From the NCBI RefSeq assembly GCF_028502605.1, contig NC_079237.1:806001-870000 (forward strand): a stretch of 64,000 bases of DNA, written 5' to 3'. This stretch comes from Trichoderma breve. Its lineage: Eukaryota > Ascomycota > Sordariomycetes > Hypocreales > Hypocreaceae. Below, one piece after another: positions 22,908-34,052 of the stretch (positions are counted from its first letter, which is position 1; every line of letters starts with the position of its first letter). The notes beneath the pieces are model-generated. The model ran no database searches and was not told the origin of the DNA. It worked only from the letters and a program-made list of their open reading frames with translations. Made by a program: the position numbers and the translations under genes.

Positions 22908-24700
22908 TTACAGAGACGACCAAATCTTTCTCCACAGCGGCACCCTCTTTGTCTGCTCCTCCTCCTCATACCCTCCTCCTCCTACCTCAATGCCGCTCTT
23001 ATCAAGATCGTTCCTCCGTCCACTATCCAAATCAATATCCCAGCTCCTCTTGAAAGGATCCTCCCCTCTCCAGTACAGCTTGCACACCACGTATATAACG
23101 CCAAAGAGTGGCAGCAGAATATACGCATCCACAAATTTACCCGCAGTAAACGGAGACAGTGTTGTCCATCCCTGCACCAGCGCGAGGAAGACGTTGAAGA
23201 AGACTCCAAAGTAGGGACTGTAAGGGTAAAACATGCTCTTGAACGGCAAATCGCTTACTCGGCGCTGCTGTGTCGTCCAAGCGCGGCGGAAGCGGATGTG
23301 AATGAAGCTGATGCTTCCCCAGACCAGGAATGTGCTGACTCCAGCAAGATTGATGATGTAGCTGTAAGCCTTTGATGCTCCGGTTGAGACATTCATCATA
23401 GAAATGGCACCGACGGCATTGGTGAGGACAATGGCCCAGACGGGGACGCCTCGCTTGTTGACCCAGCCGAGGATCTTGGGTGCCTTTCCAGACTGCGCCA
23501 TATATAAGATGGTACGAGAGCCAATATAGATGGATGAGTTGACAGCAGACAGACAGGTGATGAGGATGAAAGCATTGATGAGATGAACACCTAATACAAC
23601 AGTGATTAGTACTTTTGCAAATGTTAATCAAGAAAATTCTCAAACAAACCTCCGTTCCAACCAGCATTCTGGATGGCTATCGTCATCGGGCTCTGCAACG
23701 CCTTGGCCCCTCCGTTGATCAGCTCGTCAGAATCAGCTGGGCAAGTGAGGCCAAAGAAGAAGGCAGATCCCATGTAGACAAAAATGATGCGGAAGAACAC
23801 TTGACGGATAGCCCGCGGAACTGCAACACCCGGATTTCTCGTCTCCGTGGCGGCAACAGCAACAGACTCTACTCCAGCATAAAATGTAGAGCAAAAGACA
23901 AACACAGTGGCAACTCCTCGGAAGCCATGACCGTTGAAGGCTCCAGGATGATGCCAGTATCGAAATCCAATGGCCCCGTCCTGGCCAATGAGCCCGCCAG
24001 ACGCATATACAATGGAAAAGATGAAGTAGGCTGTTAGACCAAGGATCTTTATGAGCGCCAGGATGTACTCTGCTTCTCCAAAGGCCGTGATGCCTCCAAT
24101 GATTTGAAAGGCCAAGAATACGGTCCACAGAATAAGGAACCAGCCCCAGAGAGGAACCCCAGGTGCCCAGAAATTGAGAATGCTGCAGATGACGTTGTAC
24201 TCGCTGGCCAAGACGGTGGCCCAGATGATGAAATAGTTCCAACCAACGGCCACGGAGAATGACTTGTCGACCATGCGCTCAGCTAGCGAGACAAAGGCGC
24301 CACCACCCGGGTACAGAGTGGTGATTTCACCCAGAGATTGCATGACTGAGAAAGCAATGATACCTGGACAGTTTTAGTTATAGAAGAGCTAGACTCTGAT
24401 ATCAACAAGCATACCGATAACACCAAATCCAATAATTAGAGACGCTGGCCCTCCGCTGTTCAACGCGCCTCCTGAGCCAACCAGCAAACCGGGACCAATG
24501 ATACCGGCGAGTGCCATCATGGACAGATGGCGATTTTTCAACCCGCGCTTGACACCTGAATCTGGGTCGATCAAGCCTTGATCACTGTTGTCCACGCTGC
24601 GCACTCCATACTGCTGCTGATATGCCGGAGCGTCTTCGGCAGAGACATCATCCAGTCGCGGCTCGTCGTCAAACTTGCCGGACCTGTTGTGGCGAAACAT
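22908..24700 (-). CDS. Amino-acid permease, YAT/APC family
   Basis: The product is a plasma-membrane amino-acid/proton symporter of the fungal YAT family. Exons 24700-24415, 24363-23650 and 23590-22908 give 560 residues, near the usual 560-580. The first helix carries the family opening RHLSMMALAGIIGPGLLVGS, followed by LGEITTLYPGGGAF in helix 3 and the helix-6 region FCSTFYAGVESVAVAATETR. Twelve hydrophobic segments can be counted. The N-terminus is a hydrophilic cytosolic tail of about 70 residues. Both introns are phase 1 and split a Gly codon (G|GT). Substrate preference cannot be told from sequence. The gene lies next to the start of the AT-rich block. Confidence 0.92.
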
Positions 24701-27604
24701 GGCGATATCCCTTAGTTCACTCGTATTCTCTTTTTTCCTTCCCTCGAGTAGTCGCTATAGCAATTGTTACAAAGAGAGGAGAAGAGGTGCTGGCGGGGGA
24801 GGAGCAACGAGCTGTAAATAAGGCAGAGCTTCAATGAGACAAATCCCCAGCACGAGCCCGAAAAATCCAGAAAAGCGGAATAACCATCCAGCCACCGTGA
24901 TGATGCAAGAATAGAGATTTCATGTAAGACGGCTCAAGTCCGAATACTTCTCTTATTTCGAGTCCCTGCGATTTGCGACGCACTAACGCACCTGGGCACA
25001 GCGCGAACCGTGATGTTGCGATGGTGGTTTTTTTCCTCTGTGACTTCTGCTCTGACTCGTTGACCTGCTAGTTAGCCGTGGTATTCGAGACCCTTGCTGG
25101 CGGCATCTAGCTTGCAATCACGTCACTTCACGTTTTTGCCTCCACATGGTGGATGTGGATGGAGAAAGCGTTTGCGGTGTGCGAGTGTGAGACATGCGAG
25201 GCTGGGTGGAAGAAGGAAAACTTGTGTGTGCTACGTATGCGAGATCGCTTCATGTGATCAATATTCCAATCTGCTTAAACTCACAGCTGATTTACTAAAT
25301 TCGCCTAATTCTTTTTCTTCTTCTCATTTATTCGAGAATATTGCTCGCGAGCTGCGTCGCTGTCCAAGGCATCCATTCATAATCCCGGTCCTTGATATTG
25401 AGCTAAAAATGGCGCCGATCACGACATCGCCCTTGGACCCATAGTGGAGAGCCTTTCAATAGCCAAAGCGGCACAAGGCTGTCAAATGGTCAGAATATGG
25501 CCCAGTGACATTCAACATTATGTATGAGTATGCGCTGATGAGAAAACGAAGATTCGTTGGGCATTTGGTATTTATGAGGCAGTACCAGTGATGGAGTAGA
25601 GAAGTATATGTATTCGGCTTGGTTGCAGAGATTTGAATCTGTGTTGACCTGGGACCCAACACGGGACGGAATACACCATACAATCAGGGATTGGATTGCT
25701 TCAAGAACGAACTTAAATATTGTATCATATTAGCTATTGTCCTCTCATCCTCTAAGTTTTTACTCCCTGGCTCTTTCTCATTGCACAATCATATAACCAA
25801 CAGTCTCAAGGGATGTATTTCTTGGGCTCAACCAACCAACCCGCGGCTGAGAGACTACTATTGTATTGACATATATGCGAAAATCTGTCGAGTTCTCTCT
25901 CAACCCAATACTGCTAGGGTGATATTTCATTAAGAGAAGCATGTTAATCACCAAAGATCTCGAGTGGAAATCTACACCCACGTAAATGAACGCCTCTGGT
26001 ACAGTAAACAGACATAAACGGGGCTCGCCAGACAGCCAAGTCAGATAGCCTACGCATACATGAGTGCGCGTACTGATACATTTACACAGTTAGATCATGC
26101 GCCGAGGATCCGATCGGATCACCGGTGAAGCATCGAATCTCGTGAGCCGAGTTGGACCTGTATATTACGAGGGAAATTTCTGCTCCATTCTCGATACGAC
26201 CACCCTGATGATATGAGACATGCCTATTTCGGAATTACTCATCATCGGAGATATGCGTATTATCAGCTAAATGCTAGGTTATGTGGTTATGACACCCTGA
26301 AAATATTTATTTCATTATCCATTTATCTAGGCTATTGTTTTTCTTCAGAAGACCACTTGTCAAGTAACTCAGTAATCTCCTTCTCTCACCGATGTGACGG
26401 TCTAAACGTCCTACAGCAAAACATGTTAGATGTGAGGAGCCGGTTCTGGTTTGTAAGTAAAAGACACAACTCGTCCGTCTGAAGAGCAACAATCCATCTC
26501 ACCACAACTTACTCACACTCTCTGCAACTAACTTGAGATTCACACGTCTATCAATCTATTCCACTCTACTGGCAAACTCTGCTAAACATTTTGCCAGAGT
26601 GGGCTTGTAATCGTGTTATCTTCATGTTTGTTCTCGTCCCTGCGTTCTCGGTTAGAGAAGCGCATAAATGCTCAAGAGGGAATCTTGATAAAAAAATAGA
26701 CCAAGGTTGTTGCAAGGAGCCTGGTGGAACTTCGAACAAAGACGAGACGAATCGTAATACCCTTCAAAGACTATTTAGCAATCGAGTGAGGTGCAGCAAA
26801 CGGTTTGACGAGAAGTCGGACTCCAGCATGTGTGGATAAAGACAAGACAACAGATGTACATGCATATCCATGTAGGAACACCATAAACAACCACTTTTGA
26901 TTCAAGGATAAAGATAGAATGAGACATGTAGCTCTAATACTCTCAGAAGTGTATTCAACCCACCTGAATTACTCCCAACAAAGGCGTTGATCGGATGGTG
27001 GATGGGCAAAGAGCAGGAAGCATTAGCATCGTAATGAGCCACTTGTAAGGGTAAATAGGTTATTGATTAGCAGGATTTAGATTCCATTGTGTTTGAATAG
27101 TGATTTTAAAGACCATAGTTGTTATCATATAAACCACAGCTTGGGCTGAAGCATATAACATCTCAAGATCTGTTATACTTGATAGGAAGTAAAAACATCT
27201 TTGCTTTGAACACGCTGTGTACTATATAACGCACTATTTGTCTTATACACGAGTTGTATGATTTGTATGATACAACAGACGAAGTCGTTTGTTTACCGAA
27301 TAACCTTCGTAGAGAATACTCCTCTGGCATGGGAACCCTGAATGCTGTGTGACCCCGTACATCAGGCCACCTTATGATGTTACTAAAACAAGATAATCAT
27401 AGGTTTCAGAAAATTTAGAGCCTACGTAAATTACTAAATAAGAAGAAGTTCCAATTCGTCCATGAAAGCCCTTGTGATTCTGCCGGAAACGCCCAATCGT
27501 AGACTCACTCCGAATAGCAGCTATCCTCGACCACCGATCAAATCCAACAAACTATTAAAACGAAGTCTTTCATTGCAAACCATTTTGTACTATTCATTGC
27601 AAAA
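24701..27604. other. Gene-poor AT-rich region (2.9 kb)
   Basis: From about 25.4 kb rightward the base composition becomes AT-rich compared with the first 25 kb. I find no full gene model except the weak cysteine-rich ORF listed separately at 26624. The first 700 bases hold the permease promoter. TA-rich stretches near 26.2-26.4 and 27.1-27.3 kb look like aged repeat sequence, but I can name no element. Confidence 0.5.
26624..26839 (+). CDS. Weak small cysteine-rich ORF, possibly decayed paralogue of the 27605 gene
   Basis: The ORF encodes 71 residues starting with a short hydrophobic stretch, then a Cys pattern that begins HKCSRGN and has a CC pair after IDQG. The next gene (27605) has CKCLSHGK and a CC pair after DIARP at almost the same spacing, so the two may be related. 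This copy has five Cys, a poor signal sequence and a Lys/Asn-rich middle, so it may be a pseudogene or a chance match. Introns cannot be ruled out. Confidence 0.3.
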   Translation: MFVLVPAFSVREAHKCSRGNLDKKIDQGCCKEPGGTSNKDETNRNTLQRLFSNRVRCSKRFDEKSDSSMCG

Positions 27605-27835
27605 ATGTGGTCCAGTCTCGCTACCCTTGCTGTCGTTGCCTTGTCTTCCGCCACGGAAGCGTGCAAATGCCTGTCGCATGGGAAGCCTCTCACAGACATC
27701 GCCCGACCTTGCTGCGTGGCTTTTCACGGAAAATTGAACAAAGGACATGCCAACTGCTATGGCCTTGTTGGCGGTGCATTCGGCGAATTTGCTGATAGCT
27801 GTGAAAAAATATGGAGCTGCCAAGTCGGATTGTGA
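27605..27835 (+). CDS. Small secreted cysteine-rich protein candidate
   Basis: The single exon encodes 76 residues. The first 17-19 (MWSSLATLAVVALSSATEA) form a clear secretory signal peptide with a likely cleavage after Ala. The mature part of about 57 residues has seven Cys at positions 20, 22, 36, 37, 51, 66 and 72, giving the order C-C-CC-C-C-C. This differs from hydrophobins, which have eight Cys and two CC pairs. The odd Cys number leaves one free or suggests a dimer. Such proteins are often effectors or antimicrobial peptides, but the family here is unknown to me. It sits alone in a gene-poor AT-rich region, a common home for effector genes. Coding potential is supported by the signal peptide and GC-rich third positions against an AT-rich background. 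Confidence 0.7.
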   Translation: MWSSLATLAVVALSSATEACKCLSHGKPLTDIARPCCVAFHGKLNKGHANCYGLVGGAFGEFADSCEKIWSCQVGL

Positions 27836-28736
27836 CCCATTGGGATGATTTGGGTGGTTATGCGACTGCTGGGGCATCATAGATGATCTCGAGAGGAAAT
27901 CTCATACATATACTCAAAGTCGATGCGTCAACATGGATATTATTGAGATAGAATAGGAATATCAGCAGTGTAGCGGTATGCGTCAATACATAAGGTGAAC
28001 ATACCATAGCCCTGTTCAAATGGTGACTTGAGTTGAGTCTGTACAGCTAGATGATACAGATTAACTCAAAGTCTTGCTTCATAGTTAGCATGTCAAATCA
28101 CGTTAGACGTATTTAGGAGTTGCTTTGTAACGCCTCCCTCATTTCGTTGCATTAGTATCGAGACTGGACTGAGACTGCCAGACAAAAGAGTCGTAGGCCC
28201 TCAGCAACGTTGCTTTAGTGCACAGGTAGATGTGTTATTGGCCAAGTTCAAAGGTGCGTTCCCTAGCTGTTAATAAATTATATAGGCCAATAGTATTCAA
28301 TACCCTAAAAGCAGCAAGTAAAAGAAGCTAACCAAATGATTAAAGCTTATCCTATGTACATAGTTAAGATCTAATAAGCTTATAAAGCAGTAACTGTCCC
28401 AGCGACTGCTAAGTTTATTCGCTTAGGGGAGAATGTATGGAGTAAGTCTGTCAGAGTTGTGAAGCTCCACAGCATGATTCAGCACTGGAGGGACCAATAC
28501 TAGCAGAGCTTGGGTGAGATCGGTGTGCCAGTCAAAAGCAACCAAGAATTACAGTTTACGCCGACTGCTCTTAAAGTACTACATATATGCAAGCTCATCT
28601 TCCACGAAATGCCTAATCTTACGTCAGCTCTTTACACACTGTGATATATAACGACAGGGAGAGATGAAGCTTCCGCAACAATACTAATGATTATGATATC
28701 AATATATTCTCGTCATTTAGAATCTGGCTCATCATA
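27836..28736. other. Intergenic, TA-rich, RIP-like
   Basis: The segment at about 28250-28430 is dense in TA dinucleotides and poor in CA, the outcome expected of repeat-induced point mutation. No ORF longer than 60 codons reads as a protein. The right end is the GMC oxidoreductase promoter with a TATA box at 28645-28651. Confidence 0.45.
28645..28651 (+). promoter_or_regulatory. TATA box of the GMC oxidoreductase gene
   Basis: TATATAA lies 92 bases before ATG 28737. Between them, at 28664, an upstream ATG opens a seven-codon uORF that ends at TAA 28685-28687. If transcription starts near 28675 the uORF may be skipped. Confidence 0.45.
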
Positions 28737-31107
28737 ATGGCAAAATCTCAATTCGATTTCATCGTCGTGGGTGGCGGAACATCCGGTAGCGTGGTGGCTT
28801 CTCGACTTGCCCGGACTCGAGCTCAGCCGTCGGTGCTTCTTCTGGAAGCTGGCGGTGCCAACTCAGGCCTGACTCATCGCTGTCCGGGCGAATCATCGTC
28901 ATTTTACACCTCGGATGAGGCTGCACCTCTCAACTATCGTTATAGAGCTGATCTAGGTGACAGACTGAAGGGGAGGGAGCTGCAGTATGACCGCGGCCGT
29001 GGTCTCGGCGGCACCTCGTGTATCAACATAGGATTGTGGGATTATGGCAGCCCGGCAGAGATGGACGAGTGGGCTGCGTTGGTTGGTGACCAGGATTGGA
29101 GCTGGGCAGCTACGCAGGAGAGAATGCAAAAGGTAAATGGCCCCGTATCTGCTGGTGTCTCATCCTCTAAAAGTCTCTCTTGACGCCACGAAGATGCCCG
29201 CAACGCTGATTGTATGATGATATAGATAGAGAATGTTCACTACGTGGACGAAAATGGTGATGAGAGGGGTTTGAATGGGCAAACTTCAAAGCGGTTTGGG
29301 TCAGTTTACATGTTTTCTACTTACTGCCCTCGCTACGATCTTTCACGGCGGCTGTTTCGCTGGTCAAGTGAAAAATCACATCTGCTAACAAAATGAACCA
29401 GCCCTGTCGACGTGTCTCAACTTGTTTCCTATGCACCTACGCTAAAGATGATTTTAGAAGCAGCGAAAGAGGTAAACGTAAGTTAATGTCTCTCAATTAC
29501 GTCCGCGACGAGTCTACCTTATAAACTTGTCATCAAGGTGGCTGTCCATTCCGCAGCGCTTACTCATTTGAAACATATACAATAGAATAGATTCTGAACT
29601 GATCAATTCTTTAATAGTGGCCTGTGATCCCAGATATCAGTCACGGGGCTCTGGGACTTTCTGTCCCACCCTTTGCGGTTTACAAGGGTCTTCGTATCAC
29701 GGCGGCTTCAGCATATCTGTCTGACCTGCCGTGTAATCTTATTGTCAAGGTCGAGTCCATGGTTGCTCGTATTATCCTTGATGAAGGCATTGCTAAAGGA
29801 GTAGAGCTCGGTAGCGGCCAAAAATGTGCGGTTTCCCATTTTTGTTTCCCAGCTCCCCAGCACTCACCTCTTGGGATCTAATCTTTGTTGTACATGATGG
29901 ATGCTAACCAAGTTTCATTTACTCGGCCATGCAGACTTTGCCTTCAAAGACGTGATTATTTGCGCTGGGACCTTTGACACCCCCAAAATTTTAATGTTGT
30001 CCGGAATCGGACCTCCTGAGGAGCTGGCTGAGCATGGGATTCCAGTTCAGGTGCCTCTGTCTGGAGTTGGTCAGAACCTTGCAGATCACCCATCACTCCG
30101 GTTATATACACGGGTCAATGTCGACGCAATCCCTTCTGATGGCAAACCTGGGGGCGACGTGTCGACGTGGCGAGACCAATGGTTGAAGGACCAAAAGGGC
30201 CCCCTAGCCATGGTACCAAACAAATTTACCAATGGCTATTTCAAGATTGGCAACTTGGAACATCTCTCTGGGTGGAAGCAGCTCAATGATCACACCAAGG
30301 ACTATCTGATGCGGCCGCTTACATCAAATATCGAGTATGTTGCTGTAGGGATTCCCGTCGCTCACGGTTCTACCTAGATTCGTTTTAAACTAACGACCCT
30401 ACTACTGGATAGACTATTATACCAGACCCGTCTCTGCTTCATACGGTGTTGAGGATTAGTGTTCTATTGATGAATGCCCAGTCCCGTGGGAAGGTCCATC
30501 TCAAAAGTTCGGATCAAGCAGAGCCTCCTCGAATTCTGCTCAATTACCTGCAGCATCCATTTGACTTGCAGGTCATGATTCAAGGTGTTAGAAAAGCCAT
30601 GGGCTTTGCACAGTCTGCTGGCTTTGCGCATGGGTCGTTTGATGGACTGAAGAGCGGCTCGGATGATGATATAATGGTAAGCGACCCTTGTCCCTTTCTT
30701 TGTCCCGTATCTATAAAGTATCTCTTGTTCTAACAGGTTCATGTCTCGTGTAGGATTATACGCAAAAAAATCTGCAGGTTTCGTGGCATGCAATGGGCAC
30801 GACCAAGATGGGAAAGCCAGCAGATGAGACCGCAGTCGTGGGGCCGGACTTGCGAGTGTTTGGAGTGCAAAAGTTGCGAGTTGCAGATTTAAGCGTCTGT
30901 CCAGTTATCCCGAGGTGAGCACACAACGCGTAATGGAGAATTCATTGTGGAAATTCGATAGACTGTTGCTATATGTGACATGTGCTGCGGACAGTTACTG
31001 ACTTGCTTTGTAGTAACCACACACAATCTACAGCATATCTAATTGGCGAAGTTGCAGCAGAGAAACTTATTGCAGAGTACTCATTGGATTTATTAACTAC
31101 AGGTTAA
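28737..31107 (+). CDS. GMC-family FAD-dependent oxidoreductase
   Basis: GMC flavoenzymes oxidise alcohols, sugars or related compounds with FAD. Eight exons (28737-29132, 29226-29299, 29402-29477, 29618-29825, 29935-30344, 30413-30676, 30754-30914, 31014-31107) join in frame to 560 residues. The FAD-binding [14 protein letters not shown] and LLLEAGG come first. GMC signature 1 is [13 protein letters not shown], and signature 2 is [16 protein letters not shown]. The active-site His is in [12 protein letters not shown] and the second catalytic region is [13 protein letters not shown]. All parts are intact, so this is a working gene despite the TA-rich surroundings. No signal peptide is seen, so it is probably cytosolic. 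The donor of intron 5 (30345) is one of two choices (the other is 30339). Substrate is unknown. Confidence 0.87.
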
Positions 31108-31320
31108 CCCATAACTGAGTTAGTTTTATAAATTTCATGATAATATCTCAGCTAAGGTATTATGAATTTAAGCAGCACTGTATCCCTGATTGTAGAGATT
31201 GGCAATAAGAGAGGCTGTATAGCCATGGTGCTGGGGCAGCCAAAGACCCTAGCTTTATGTACAGTAGCAACCATCTACATTTTAGCACTGCAAAGGAAAA
31301 GACTCGACACGTCAGGCTCA

Positions 31321-31668
31321 TTATAGATAAATTTCCCCAGTGTCTAATGGAGAAAAAAGTGGCTCTTTCAACTGACTTGAAATGAATCCTGTGTTCCAAC
31401 TCGATACAACACCCTCATCGTCATCCAACAGAGGAAACTCGCTTCGACGGTTCCAGGACTGTGGCTTGCGAGAGGCAAACTCCGTCTCGACAGTTGACCA
31501 GGATATGGGAAATGTGAAATCCACGTGATCAATCGCGTCGGAGCAGTGCCACAATGCGGGCGGCCACGAAAGAGGCTGGGAGGCTGAAATGCCGTGAGAA
31601 TCGGTATAGAATAACCCCGCTAGCCAGAATCCAAGCCCAATAAGCAAATGCCATATACCAAGGAATAA
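31321..31668 (-). pseudogene. Orphan coding-like exon, probable relic of a membrane protein gene
   Basis: This frame is open for 115 codons after a TAG that also forms an AG splice acceptor. It has no ATG at its start, so it looks like a last exon without its upstream part. It begins with a hydrophobic segment (FLGIWHLLIGLGFWLAGLFY) and continues with FTFPISWSTVETEF and PQSWNRRSEFPLLDDDEG, which read like a real protein rather than chance. I cannot name the family. The sequence just upstream on the minus strand is TA-rich and stop-filled, so earlier exons are likely lost. Reading: partial pseudogene. Confidence 0.4.
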
Positions 31669-32226
31669 CTACTTAGAAACATAAATTTGGTGTCGGGTCT
31701 TATTAGGCGTCTTCCTACTGAAGCAGTAGTTCCCCCCTATTTGAACAGTACCTGCGACTTTATCTTACTTGTGCTAATTGTCCAAATGAGAGTAATGGGC
31801 TACCCCAAAAAAATCCAATTTTATCTATCTTTATACAGACCTTTAACCTGTTCATTTTAATTAATAGAGCCAAGTGAGTCCTTATAAGAGGATTAAGGAG
31901 ATCTCTCCCCTGCCAAGCTATGCGTCAAAGGGCCCAAGGCGAAGGTATTTTATGCACCTGCTCGTCTAGATTACGACGCTTTAAACACTACTTTCACGAA
32001 AATATTCACTATTAAAGACTGCGTCTTAATTTAATATATGCACTAATTCGCAGTGGGAATGTAGATGGGTAGAGTGTTTCCTTTATAGAGTGAATCGAGC
32101 CTTTTTAATTCGAGATAGAGCCCTCCCTTTTCTTGCTGGTCCTACGGCAAACGAGGAGGGGGAGATTGCTACATAGGCACTGGGTCTGTGCAGCACATCG
32201 ACAATTTTTGTCGGCCAACTGTAGGG

Positions 32227-32247
32227 TCTCTCTCTCTCTCTCTCTCC
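32227..32247. repeat. (TC)10 microsatellite
   Basis: A run of about ten TC units lies in non-coding DNA. It is a simple repeat and may be polymorphic. Confidence 0.7.
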
Positions 32248-32950
32248 ATTGCATCTGGATGGTGTGTAGGGAGAAAGAGATGCATATGTGCATCTGCCTG
32301 ATTCTGATCTGTGTCTGCAATGCAAGCTGTTGGCAAAATCATCAATGACTGTGACCTTAACAATAGTACACTACTATTATATAGTACATACACTTAAACG
32401 AATTACTTATATGCCCAGCAATATAAAATATAAAACAGGTGGATTAGTAGCTAAGCTTAATATTTAATTTATTAATTTTTTTTTTTCCCATACTTTTCTA
32501 TTATACACTGACTAAGCTGTTATGACGTATCAATTGACGGTTGCCCTTTTCTTAAATAAGGTTATCTCTTCTTTTCTTACAAAGCAACCTTAAATGCCTT
32601 GTTCAGATCTGCTATAATGATTCTATTTTGATCCTAGCTAGTATTCATGTTTCATTTGGCTGATAATTACTCCACAAGCTTGGTATTTTTCCCTCGCTGA
32701 AGAGCGCCAATCGCTATGTAATCCAGGGTATTCCAACTGACTAACATTCCTGACTATGACGTTTGTACCGTCGGGTATGAAGATCAAAGAGCTGCTAGCT
32801 CTACAACTGCTATCTCGTCTATTATCTAGGTACTATGAGTCACCCGTGAAGTTCTCTCATACTCTATGCAACCAGCTCCATAGCAACGATATAATTCTAC
32901 GACTCGAGACGAAGCCTCAGCTGATAACGACATCTTCTTTGACGCATGAT

Positions 32951-34052
32951 TCAGGGAGCTGAGCATGTTCGGTGGGTGATGTTGTAGTCAAAGGCAGTCA
33001 GTATTCCAACCAACTGGGACACCGTGGCAAAGACTACTAGTATGTGGAAGAGTTGATGGGAAGAGCCGTAGATGTCGAATTTACCAGGATACCGGCTCTC
33101 GGGAAACTTGGTCTGTAGAATCATGGTGTTCAGCATCAATTTCCATCACATGCGAACTCTGGGGACCTACGACATAAATCAAGGCCCCAAGCAGAAGGCA
33201 TCCTGCTTCGGCCAGATAATAGGGCAGTCCGGACTGCTTCATCATTTGCGACCAGCCGAACATGACGATTCCATGTATCAAGGGCGCAAAGCCGGATAGG
33301 CCTGTTCCTACGAACGCCAGTGCTCGGAAAACGCGGAACTCTTTGCCCTTGAACTTGGGATTTAACATGATGAAGATGGTAATCGATCCGAGAACCCCAA
33401 TCTGTCAATCAAAGTAAGCGTTGGATATGAAACCAAAGAAAAAAAAAAAAGCATGGATTCTCACCATAGACCAGTAAATTTTGCGTTGTAAAGGTTCACA
33501 CCAAAACACCATGTAGATTCCCGATACAAAGTCACCAAGCGTCAGGATAACTATGCCAACCAGATCAAACCGCAGCCAAAATTGTTCAACCTCGTGGGAG
33601 TGGTTCATAAGGGTATGATATGTCGCTGACAGTCCCATGCAAACAACACCAGTTAAGAGGAAGAAGGCAAAGATGAAGAAATCGGCGCCGGACATGTTAT
33701 GGTGGTTGCTTGCAAGATACTGTAGAATATACCACTCGCCGAGAAGAAAAGCGACTGCCGGTATTAGGTGAGAAAAGATATTGACCGTCTCGTTGTGGAT
33801 AAACGACCAGCTGCGCAATGAAACCTGAGCCGAGCCCGAGATTGGGCGATAGCCATGACGGATGAACTCATTATCCTGATGCCAATGTGGTAGCTCTTCA
33901 AACGAAAGAAGAACAGTGCGAGACTTTCCGGCCCTGGAGGTGGTGCTCAGAAGCCGTGGGCTGAGGGACATGGAATCGATCTTGGAGTCTCGGTGCGCCA
34001 CTGGTACCTGCGGCATCGGGGACGAAAGGCGAAGACGGGGAGCAGATGTCAT
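32951..34052 (-). CDS. PAQR-family seven-helix membrane protein (AdipoR/Izh-like), copy 1
   Basis: PAQR proteins (adiponectin-receptor family; yeast Izh1-4) are seven-helix membrane proteins with a zinc site and ceramidase-like activity in animal members. Exons 34052-33465, 33401-33171 and 33112-32951, all joined in phase 0, give 326 residues. A cytosolic N-terminus of about 85 residues leads to EFIRHGYRP and SFIHNETVNIFSHLIPA. Zinc-site residues are His in SATYHTLMNH, Asp in FDLVGI and the pair in GSSHQLFHILVV. The intron borders are GTGAGA/CAG and GTAGGT/CAG. A second gene of this family lies at 49356. Function in this fungus is not predictable beyond the family. Confidence 0.88.

Larger units (their letters stand above)
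31108..32950. other. AT-rich intergenic region with a possible relic exon
   Basis: Apart from the coding-like minus-strand exon at 31321-31668, this 1.8-kb segment is rich in TA and AAT/TTA stretches, mainly at 31.7-32.1 and 32.3-32.7 kb, as in RIP-degraded DNA. It also has a (TC)n run at 32227-32247. No other gene is supported. Confidence 0.5.

Noticed and set aside
28250..28430. Transposon protein remnant
   Set aside because: The segment looks RIP-degraded but no transposase or reverse transcriptase motif can be read, and no terminal repeats were found.
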